A DNA stretch of 44,596 bases from a virus. Of this stretch, positions 24,709 to 31,519 are shown one piece after another. The notes under the pieces are model-generated. The model saw nothing but the letters and a program-made list of their open reading frames with translations, was not told the origin of the DNA and did no database searches. The translations under genes and the position numbers were made by a program. How positions within the stretch are numbered: the first letter of the stretch is position 1; each line of letters begins with the position of its first letter. Where the stretch lies: positions 1-44,596 of the IMG/VR virus record IMGVR_UViG_3300034198_030863; one strand, 5' to 3'.

Positions 24709-25992
24709 ATGAAGAATCTCAAATTAGAGTTATTCAACTTTAGAAAAGGTTTATCGGTAGATCAAGAAGATATATCTGTTATTTTAGAAAGTCACTTACA
24801 TGCTTGTAAAGATTACTCTGAAAAAACAATTATCGATTCACTTAATGAAAAGTTGAAAATTTATACTTTTGATAGAAGTATCAAGAAATTTTTAGAAAGT
24901 TTGAATAATGATGTATCAGAATATCAACTTATATATGAGCTAAAACATCTTTATAATGTTTTAAATTCTAAAAATCAAGGTGAGGTTCTCAGACAACCAA
25001 TCAATGTACTTTTACAAACAATAAATCTTGAATCAGATCAAGATAAAATGTCTAAAATCTTGAATGAACTTGCGGTTTATGATTGGGTACCTGAAATCAA
25101 ACTTTTTGTTTATAACTTAACAAAGTCACCACAACAAAAACAGAATCTACTCTCTGGTGGTAAAGCAGAAGCAGTTTACACAATTGTTGAAAGAGTAGAA
25201 AATGGTTATCTTTGTCATATCAAAGATTCTTGGTTCCTTTTAGCTGACAATACAATCGAAAAAACTTTATTAGAAGCACACGTACCAGATGATCAAAAAC
25301 TCAGAACACTAAGAACTTTAGAAACTGCTATGAAGTTTGCTTCTATTAACGAAGATAGAGTTAATTTCAGAATTTCAGAAAATTTAACTATCGGACTTTC
25401 AGTAAATAAAAAAGGAGTTCTCTTCATCAATGATGACGAGATGAACAAAGAAACTACATTAGAAAGCCTTTTCGCTTCCCCAATTATTCCTATCGTTAAC
25501 AAGAATTTTTATCCTGTTCTACTTGAAACATCAAACAATTTAAATAAAATCGTAGAACTAGACGTAGTAAAAAGAGTATCAAATTTAATCAATCCTTTCT
25601 TAGAAGCATTTGCATTTAATTATAAGAATAATTGTTATATGTATAGATGTGATTCAAGATATGGAAACAGCTTCTATAAATATGAGTCGGCGATACAATT
25701 GGTGAATGAAGCTAAAAATGAATTGAATTATGACCTTACTTATTTTTATGAAAATAAATTATCAAAAGAAGTAGTAACTAAAAGAAAATTAGAAGACAAA
25801 GAAAGAGAAATAACTATTAAATTAGAAGATGTAAATTTCAACATCGAAAAAGTAGAATCGTCAATTAAATATATCGGTGAATCAAAAGCTTTATCAGTTG
25901 CTTTAGATAATCTTAAAAAGAGAAAGAAACATTTAGACAGTGAGATTATGGCAATCAAAGAATTACAATATAAAGAAAGAACAAGACATTAA
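24709..25992 (+). CDS. Unknown protein with C-terminal coiled coil
   Basis: 427 residues from the ATG at 24709 (MKNLKLELFNFRKGLS). An ATG at 24697 would add MIVN. It is mostly helical in the N-terminal third, with a mixed alpha/beta middle (residues ~155-290, including VENGYLCHIKDSWFLL) and a charged coiled coil over the last ~85 residues (LEDKEREITIKLEDVNFNIE...). No membrane or catalytic motif. TATATAATATATAC lies just upstream and a strong terminator follows, so it is a single-gene late-type unit. Possibly a virion or head-internal protein. Function unknown. Confidence 0.55.
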   Translation: MKNLKLELFNFRKGLSVDQEDISVILESHLHACKDYSEKTIIDSLNEKLKIYTFDRSIKKFLESLNNDVSEYQLIYELKHLYNVLNSKNQGEVLRQPINVLLQTINLESDQDKMSKILNELAVYDWVPEIKLFVYNLTKSPQQKQNLLSGGKAEAVYTIVERVENGYLCHIKDSWFLLADNTIEKTLLEAHVPDDQKLRTLRTLETAMKFASINEDRVNFRISENLTIGLSVNKKGVLFINDDEMNKETTLESLFASPIIPIVNKNFYPVLLETSNNLNKIVELDVVKRVSNLINPFLEAFAFNYKNNCYMYRCDSRYGNSFYKYESAIQLVNEAKNELNYDLTYFYENKLSKEVVTKRKLEDKEREITIKLEDVNFNIEKVESSIKYIGESKALSVALDNLKKRKKHLDSEIMAIKELQYKERTRH

Positions 25993-25995
25993 AAT

Positions 25996-26025
25996 AAAAG
26001 TCCTCAACTTAAGTTGAGGACTTTT
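25996..26025. terminator. Bidirectional terminator, perfect 30-bp palindrome
   Basis: AAAAGTCCTCAACTT / AAGTTGAGGACTTTT with extra Ts. It separates convergent genes ending at 25992 (+) and 26026 (-) and can serve both. Confidence 0.9.
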
Positions 26026-26665
26026 TTATAAATCCAATTTTTCTAAATTTCTTTCCCTAATTAGAAGTTTAAACTCAGAAATTAAATTATTTTTACTTGA
26101 TGCTGCACCTATAGTTCTGAAATTCTCACCATCAAAAGTAACAAAGTATTTGATAGCTCTGAAGAAACCGAATTTAATAATATTTCTCTCGAATGGAATA
26201 ACACAATCATCTATATTAATTTCTTCAATTGAAATAATTCTATCAGTATCTATATGAACTACTTTGTCTTTATATTGTAATAATAATCTATCATATAGAA
26301 TTGAACAATATTCATAAATCAGAGCTACTACTGAATGATGTGATTTATTTGATGCAAATCTTCCATATAATGAATTTATCTGAGTTCTTCTAATATCATA
26401 CTCAGACTTATTAGTTTCTTTCAATCGCTCTCTATCCTCAAGAAAATATTTAATTATACTATATTCATCTTCTACATCGATTAGACCTTCTTCATGTAAT
26501 AAACAAATAATTCTTGGATATAATAAAGAAAAATCTAATTGATGTAAATTTTCTAATAATTTGTCTTGATGCTCAGAATTTATCCATTTATATCCACCAA
26601 TGTAATAATGACCTTCTTTCAGAAAGTTCTGATAATCTTTCTCTTATTTCATTAGTTATTCTCAT
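26026..26665 (-). CDS. Miniature family-B DNA polymerase palm protein, apparent +1 frameshift near start
   Basis: The frame from about 26643 down to 26026 reads through without a stop and encodes the heart of a family-B polymerase: motif A LDFSLLYPRIICLLHEEG, motif B RRTQINSLYGRFASNK, motif C KVVHIDTDRII and a Lys-Tyr-type motif RAIKYFVTFDGE. Both catalytic Asp positions (motif A D, motif C DxD) are kept. The motif forms are nearest protein-primed (phi29-like) polymerases. There is no exonuclease, and the A-to-B spacing is short (~60 residues), so fingers and TPR inserts are lacking. This frame has no ATG. The only upstream ATG (26665, MRITNEIRERLSEL) is in another frame, overlaps the HAD gene end by 14 nt, and would join after one base is skipped in CTTTC at 26622-26626. 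The joined product is about 212 residues. It could be a split polymerase part, a domesticated palm, or a decaying gene. Confidence 0.65.
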
Positions 26666-27023
26666 TGAAAACCTCAATTTTAGTATTTACTTCAATTAAT
26701 TCCGACCAAGTTCCTTTATAAGTTGTTGCTTTTACTGGTCTATTATCTATCCAATGATAGACTTGTCCGTCTTTACATCTTGGTTTATCCATAACTAAGC
26801 CATGATATTTGAACCCCTTTTCTGATAGCCATTTCTCAGTAACTTCTCTATCTTTTGATTCACGAGCGGTAAAAAAAGTAATAACATTACCCTCATCATA
26901 CCACTTATTCAATATAAGTCTACTTTCTTCAAAGTGATTTGCTGTTGCATATAAATGACTATCTTCATTTCTTATATCGTCACAAATCGTACCATCACAA
27001 TCAATCAAAAATATTTTATTCAT
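26652..27023 (-). CDS. HAD-superfamily phosphatase
   Basis: 123 residues. MNKIFLIDCDGTICDD gives motif I (D8, D10, G, T); VITFFTAR gives motif II (Thr); the Lys-containing DKPRCKDG and the YHWIDNRP end stand in place of motifs III and IV. Size and order suit a small capless HAD phosphatase, like the polynucleotide 3'-phosphatase domain or small sugar-phosphate phosphatases. The substrate is unknown. It overlaps the putative start of the mini-polymerase gene by 14 nt, so the two may be co-translated. Confidence 0.75.
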   Translation of the reverse strand: MNKIFLIDCDGTICDDIRNEDSHLYATANHFEESRLILNKWYDEGNVITFFTARESKDREVTEKWLSEKGFKYHGLVMDKPRCKDGQVYHWIDNRPVKATTYKGTWSELIEVNTKIEVFNENN

Positions 27024-27064
27024 TAATTTATTTTTTCAATTATATAATTTAGATTGAATCAGGT

Positions 27065-28852
27065 TTATCTTTTGAATACCCATTTTTCTTGACCACAAGA
27101 ATAAACTCTGTAATAACCAATCTCTTGTAAAATTTGCGATTCTGATTTATTTTTATCATATCCCATTTTAATCAATCTTTTCTTATTAAAATTGAATCTA
27201 TGTTTTCTTATACCATCAACTATCCAAAAATAATTAGGTTTAGAAAGACTCACTTTTTTGAAACCCAATTTCTGATATAAGTTACCACTGAATAATGATA
27301 TGTCAGAATAAGAAATTATCTCATTCACTTCATAGTTTTTAAGAAAGTGTGAAAATAATTTAGAGGCAGCACCAATTACATTATAATTTATCCTATTGCA
27401 AAATCTAATTAGCTCATATTCCCTTTTAGAGTTTGTAAACCTCCAACCAAATGTCATTAGACTAACTAATTCATTATTAAAGTATAACCCAAGTTTAAGT
27501 TGAGAAGGACTTGAGCCTTGTATATGATTACTATTTAGAAATTGTGAAGAATCATTAGAATCTACTAACTTTATCTCACATTTCCTAGCATAAATTTTAT
27601 TATCTAGGAGATTTAATTTGTTTAAGATTATTGATTTAGTTATATCCCTTTTATATTTCCAATCGTCTTCCCAAATATGCAGAAGATGTATATCTTTTTC
27701 TTTACATTTAAATGTCTTATCTCTATGATAATATTTATCTAAATAAATTTCTGAGTGCCAATAAACACCATTCATTTCAATAGCCAATTTATAATCAGGT
27801 AAATAAATGTCTAATTCTTTACCTTCTAAAATACTCCTATCTTTTTTATTGTAGCTTAAATTCAATGAATTTAAAAAATCTTGTATCTCTAATTCCATAT
27901 TTGAGTGTCCAAGGTTAATGTCTAAACATTTTGTACATATACAAATTTTCAAATTGTGTCTTGAATATAGTAAATCTCTATTAATTTTGAAATTACGGCT
28001 ACACTCTTTATGGAATATTTCAAAATTTGAGTTCCGATAATCAATAATCTCAAAACCTTCACCTATCAAGTTTTCATATCTTAACTTGGTAAGATTCTCT
28101 CTATTATTTCTTAGTTTATTCTTAAATTCTTCTGTTTTTGAATAGTGTTCTACACCCCAATTTTCGATAGAAGTTTCCTTGACTTTCTCTCTATATTCTA
28201 ATGACTGAGAGTAATTATCTACACCCCATCTACTTTGAGATATTTCTTTGATTTTAGATTTGAATTCTGTTGTTTGTGAATATCTTTTCACACCATAGTT
28301 ATCCAAAAAAGACTTAGTAGTCTTTTCTTTTATGTCTATATTTTGTTGTGGATACTCTACACCAAACTTTTCTAAATTTGATTTTTTAATTTTTTCTTTG
28401 TGTGTTGTAGATTTGAAAGTATTATCTACACCGAAGTTTTTTAGACATGTATTCTTATATTTCTCTTTGAATTCTTCAGTTTTTGAAAAATGATCGACAC
28501 CATAGGTATCCAACAGACTATTTTTAAGTTTATCTTTTATTTCTTCTGATTGCATTGGGTTTTCAACACCCCATTTTTCTAAACAGGTTTCCTTACGTTT
28601 GATATTATTACATTTGTTACAAAAGTATTTTTCTTTTAAACCCTCTGTATATTCATAGTAGAATCTGAATTCATTGCTCTTTTCCACACCGCAATTATCA
28701 CATATTGATGTGATAATTGTGGTAGATCCGGGCATTAAATCTTCAATTTTTACCTGTATTGGTTTTTTGAATTGTATATCATATCCCTTTCTTTTGAAAT
28801 GTTCAAAATTAGTCCTATGACCCCTAATTTCTATATAGATTTCTTTTATCAT
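27065..28852 (-). CDS. Free-standing homing endonuclease, Vsr-like core with seven YGV repeats and GNAT-like tail
   Basis: 595 residues. N-terminal CxxC pairs (CDNCG, CNKC). About seven consecutive ~24-residue repeats (residues ~85-250) follow, of the type (L)(E)KWGVENPMQSEEIKDK. A degenerate zinc-binding region lies at ~280-315. The Vsr/EDxHD core (about 344-398) has ELDIYLPDYKLAIEMNGVYW, then HRDKTFKCKEKDIHLLHIWE and DDW. The C-terminal ~180 residues have NHIQGSSPSQLKLGLYFNNE and LYQKLGFKKV, a GNAT-like pattern shared by all full copies. It stands alone between a HAD gene and gp55, with TCTATATATTAG at its own 5' end. Longer repeat array than the copy at 3255. Confidence 0.75.
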   Translation of the reverse strand: MIKEIYIEIRGHRTNFEHFKRKGYDIQFKKPIQVKIEDLMPGSTTIITSICDNCGVEKSNEFRFYYEYTEGLKEKYFCNKCNNIKRKETCLEKWGVENPMQSEEIKDKLKNSLLDTYGVDHFSKTEEFKEKYKNTCLKNFGVDNTFKSTTHKEKIKKSNLEKFGVEYPQQNIDIKEKTTKSFLDNYGVKRYSQTTEFKSKIKEISQSRWGVDNYSQSLEYREKVKETSIENWGVEHYSKTEEFKNKLRNNRENLTKLRYENLIGEGFEIIDYRNSNFEIFHKECSRNFKINRDLLYSRHNLKICICTKCLDINLGHSNMELEIQDFLNSLNLSYNKKDRSILEGKELDIYLPDYKLAIEMNGVYWHSEIYLDKYYHRDKTFKCKEKDIHLLHIWEDDWKYKRDITKSIILNKLNLLDNKIYARKCEIKLVDSNDSSQFLNSNHIQGSSPSQLKLGLYFNNELVSLMTFGWRFTNSKREYELIRFCNRINYNVIGAASKLFSHFLKNYEVNEIISYSDISLFSGNLYQKLGFKKVSLSKPNYFWIVDGIRKHRFNFNKKRLIKMGYDKNKSESQILQEIGYYRVYSCGQEKWVFKR

Positions 28853-28891
28853 ATAATCTATATATTAGAATTTCAAACGAAGTTTTGCCAA

Positions 28892-29306
28892 TTAAATAGA
28901 ATGTAAACCCTGTCCATCATTCGAACTCTCAATAGAAATAAGGCGAATAAGATGTTCAGCATCGCCTTTTTTCTTATATAAGTCGTTGTAACCCTTTGCT
29001 AATCCCCTCTTGAATATCTCTGTGAAGTAAGCGAAAGCGTTGTCAGATTTTTCTTCATTAAAGTTGTACCAGCTTGAGAACATATGTAAGAGACCGGTTT
29101 GATAGCAATCCATTCTATCATCGTTATTATAGTATCTCATTTTCTTGATTGTTCTTTTGGCTAAAATTTCAAGCATCAATTTTGATTTATTGGTAAGTTT
29201 ACCTTGAGCTTTACTGATTATTATTTCGACATATAAGTCTTTATTATGTAAGTAGATAAGGTTAAAATTATTTTTTATAGGAAAATTTAAATCCTTTTTC
29301 TTTCAT
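28892..29306 (-). CDS. 55: Late-transcription sigma factor gp55, apparent +1 frameshift at an A6 run
   Basis: The conserved gp55 region is HNKDLYVEIIISKAQGKL, then a sigma region 2-like segment RMDCYQTGLLHMFSSWYNFN and NAFAYFTEIFKRGLAKGYND. T4 gp55 shares GL.NFDE...NPHAYIT. The first ATG of this frame (29176) falls after the conserved NKDLYVEII segment, and no ATG/GTG/TTG precedes it. An upstream ATG at 29306 opens another frame (MKEKGFKFSYKK) that hits TAA right after a run of six A (29276-29271). Skipping one base there gives a continuous protein of about 137 residues (T4 gp55: 185). gp55 directs host RNA polymerase to TATAAATA-type late promoters. As it should be essential, sequencing error, recoding or non-AUG initiation are likelier than loss. 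Confidence 0.75.
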
Positions 29307-29430
29307 GTTATATCGTACATTTTTTATTTGTTTATCTTTGTTTTAAAAATTTATATATTTGTAAAAATATCTTTTTAAGATTACAACCTTTCGTTGATTT
29401 ATAAATATTACTTTTACTAAATTTAAATAT

Positions 29431-29748
29431 ATGAAAAAAGTTTTTGCACAAATTTGGGAAGAATCTGAACTAGGGCAGGGCACAAAAGAAGATGGGATAT
29501 CACTACATTTAACATTCGATAATGCTAAAAATTACATTAAATCTGTTTACAAAGATAGAGATTCTGTAGAAGTACCCAATTCATACGAAAGAGTTGTTGG
29601 TGAAATAATTGAAATCAAGATTTCGAATTCACTATACAAAGAATTAAATAAAACTAAATTGGGAATTAGGATTCCACAGCATTCCTTAACGAATCTTAAA
29701 AATTTGGGAGAGATAAAATTTATTTATGATGACAATCTTTACTACTAG
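29431..29748 (+). CDS. Hypothetical protein
   Basis: 105 residues, soluble, mixed alpha/beta. N-terminal MKKVFAQIWEESELGQG and a later LTNLKNLGEIKFIYDD strand. No family recognised. Its end overlaps the next gene by 23 nt in another frame, suggesting coupling. The preceding 124 nt back to the gp55 start hold AT-rich sequence with TTTATATATTTG (about 29350), a possible promoter. Confidence 0.5.
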   Translation: MKKVFAQIWEESELGQGTKEDGISLHLTFDNAKNYIKSVYKDRDSVEVPNSYERVVGEIIEIKISNSLYKELNKTKLGIRIPQHSLTNLKNLGEIKFIYDDNLYY

Positions 29749-30091
29749 TCTTTTTAATCTATTAATCCTACTTTTTATTTGGGTTGAAATATTTGGATTC
29801 CTTAATAGGGGTAGAGTTTATAGAAAATTTGATTTTCAAGAAATTGAAAATTATAATCCAAAACTCTACCTGTTTTTTTACGCTTCAAAAATTACATATT
29901 TAATTTTTATACTAATAGGGTTCTTCACAAACTATTACATCTATTCTATTATACTTTTCTCTTTAGGATTTTTCAGATATTTTGCCATTAGGACAAAAAA
30001 GAATATCCTTATAAATCTTTATGATTTTTTGAATCCATTTATCAGTAGTATAATACTGATTATTATTTTGTGCCAAGAATTTTTTCGGTAA
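29726..30091 (+). CDS. Small multi-pass membrane protein
   Basis: 121 residues with an adjacent second ATG at 29729. Hydrophobic helices: LFNLLILLFIWVEIFGFL, two in the middle (YLFFYASKITYLIFILIGFF and YIYSIILFSLGFFRYFAI) and a C-terminal PFISSIILIIILC. Three to four membrane passes. It could be a holin or a superinfection factor, but nothing proves it. Its 3' end overlaps the convergent gp4 gene by 29 nt. Confidence 0.5.
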   Translation: MMTIFTTSLFNLLILLFIWVEIFGFLNRGRVYRKFDFQEIENYNPKLYLFFYASKITYLIFILIGFFTNYYIYSIILFSLGFFRYFAIRTKKNILINLYDFLNPFISSIILIIILCQEFFR

Positions 30092-30572
30092 TTATTATAA
30101 ACTCAAATCCCTTTCTTTGGCAATAGTCAATCATATAACTCCATTTACTTAAATTTTTGTTATACATTTTCAGTGCATATTCAAAGTTCTTCAACTGTTT
30201 AGCACTTGGATTCGGTTTTAATACTGGCTCAACTGTTTCTGAGTATGGCTTTACCTCAGCTACAACTTTTGAGATAGATCCATCCTCTCTTTTTAATTCA
30301 TAATAAAAATCTGGATAGTATGTGTGATCAGTTGTTTTATATTCTTGTGATTCTGAAACCCATTCAGTTTTAGAGTAGGGTATTTTAAGATGTTCCGCTG
30401 CCCAATTTATAATCTTAGAATTGTTATCTAAGTAAATCATCATTTTCTGTTCCAAACCAGAACGATAATATAGACCACCTTGAGAATTTAGTTTTATTAC
30501 TTTATCTTTATTTACTGGTGTAAATAAACCCTGGTGGTACCTGTTTGATTGTTTCGGAGCGCTATTCAACAT
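30063..30572 (-). CDS. 4: Head completion protein gp4 (gp50)
   Basis: 169 residues, T4 gp4 has 150. Conserved order: YRSGLEQKMMIYLDNNSKII, NWAAEHLKIPY, HTYYPDFYYELKREDGS and VVAEVKPYSETVEP, ending FEFIIITEKIL. PDFY and E-V-K are the metal-binding residues of a PD-(D/E)XK-like fold. gp4 closes the filled head before tail joining. Divergent from the 30619 gene, with AAATATATATC between them. Confidence 0.85.
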   Translation of the reverse strand: MLNSAPKQSNRYHQGLFTPVNKDKVIKLNSQGGLYYRSGLEQKMMIYLDNNSKIINWAAEHLKIPYSKTEWVSESQEYKTTDHTYYPDFYYELKREDGSISKVVAEVKPYSETVEPVLKPNPSAKQLKNFEYALKMYNKNLSKWSYMIDYCQRKGFEFIIITEKILGTK

Positions 30573-30618
30573 ATTTCAGTATCTATTTTTAAATATATAT
30601 CTAAAAAATAGGTTTCGA

Positions 30619-31308
30619 ATGGGAGAATTATTAGAAAGATCAAAACTTGGTGAATTGGTATATGGTGCTGGACTATTGGAAAACTACAAAAATAATTCAC
30701 TATATTTTTTTAGCAAGTTCAAGGAGTCCGATAAATTTGTGACTAGTATCAATCCGAAGAATATTCAACCAGGCGGGTTTTATTTCTTTCATTACAAGGA
30801 TGACTCGAATTGGATGAAGTACTCACCATTATTTGTAATTGATTTTAAGAAATTTAGCAATATACTTCTGGTATATGCCATAAATCTAAACTTCTTACCA
30901 ATTGAGCTAAGATTTACTATATTTGATAAATTCATAACCGAAGACGATTTAGATAAAGATAGACTTCTTGATGTTGATTTTGACGGTGTTTATAAGGAAC
31001 TAAGAAGTTTGGGATTTGAATACGCAATAGTGGAGTACAATTTTGCACAAATCAAACTCTGTCATAAAATAAATATGGAACTTAGTCCAAGATTCCTATA
31101 CTCCGGACATCCAATCAATAAATATGATCCAAAAAAACTATATTCAATTTGGCAAGCTAAACTCGAACACAGGACTGAGAGAGATAGCGAGATGTCCACA
31201 TTGCTTGTCAATGATTTTCTAAAAATGAAAGACGAAGCCTATCAGGAGTTATCAGCACTCAAAGGACACGTAGAAAGATTGAGAAGATCAATTAGTAAAT
31301 ATGGATAA
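30619..31308 (+). CDS. Conserved phage protein of unknown function (GGFYFFHY/NLNFLP type)
   Basis: 229 residues. Central conserved-looking block PGGFYFFHYKDDSNWMKYSP followed by LLVYAINLNFLPIELR. I associate this pattern with an uncharacterised or gp2-like (DNA end protector) protein of T4-type phages, but the match is not firm. The C-terminal ~50 residues are helical with a coiled-coil end (ALKGHVERLRRSISKY). In T4, genes 2, 4 and 53 are neighbours, so a position beside gp4 is compatible with a head-closing or baseplate function. Unresolved. Confidence 0.45.
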   Translation: MGELLERSKLGELVYGAGLLENYKNNSLYFFSKFKESDKFVTSINPKNIQPGGFYFFHYKDDSNWMKYSPLFVIDFKKFSNILLVYAINLNFLPIELRFTIFDKFITEDDLDKDRLLDVDFDGVYKELRSLGFEYAIVEYNFAQIKLCHKINMELSPRFLYSGHPINKYDPKKLYSIWQAKLEHRTERDSEMSTLLVNDFLKMKDEAYQELSALKGHVERLRRSISKYG

Positions 31309-31345
31309 AAATAGTGAAAAATATAGAAATGGGACAGGTATATTT

Positions 31346-31353
31346 TATATATA
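31346..31353 (+). promoter_or_regulatory. Candidate late promoter TATATATA box
   Basis: TATATATA only 7 nt before the ATG of the HTH peptide, so that transcript would be nearly leaderless. It may mainly serve the portal gene that follows (174 nt from the box). Confidence 0.4.
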
Positions 31354-31360
31354 GTCAAGT

Positions 31361-31516
31361 ATGAAAGCTAAAGAAGTTTTAGAAAAATATAAAATTACCA
31401 GAAGAACCCTTACAAATTGGGTTAAAAGAGGTGTAATTAAAGTCGAGAAAACACCATCTGGTAGATATATCTACTTTGATGGAGTAGATAATATTGGAAA
31501 AATTGAATCAGAATAA
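31361..31516 (+). CDS. 51-residue winged-HTH (excisionase/MerR-like) protein
   Basis: A short gene: MKAKEVLEKYKITRRTLTNW then VKRGVIKVEKTPSGRYIYFD, ending GVDNIGKIESE. The pattern (V-x-x-x-x-x-I-T-x-x-T-L-x-x-W-x-x-x-G-x-I, then a wing with G-R-x-x-Y) is the MerR/excisionase-type HTH used to bind DNA. It ends 3 nt before the portal start, so it is co-transcribed with the head genes. Its target is unknown: it could autoregulate the head operon or act in DNA packaging. Confidence 0.7.
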   Translation: MKAKEVLEKYKITRRTLTNWVKRGVIKVEKTPSGRYIYFDGVDNIGKIESE

Positions 31517-31519
31517 AAT

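Noticed and set aside
26026-26424. Short polymerase fragment starting at TTG 26424
   Set aside because: Conserved motif A and its flanks continue upstream in the same frame to about 26643, so the short form would lose an essential motif.
28892-29179. gp55 starting at TTG 29179 or ATG 29176
   Set aside because: Conserved NKDLYVEIIISK sequence lies upstream in frame; the short form would drop it. Kept only as a fallback.
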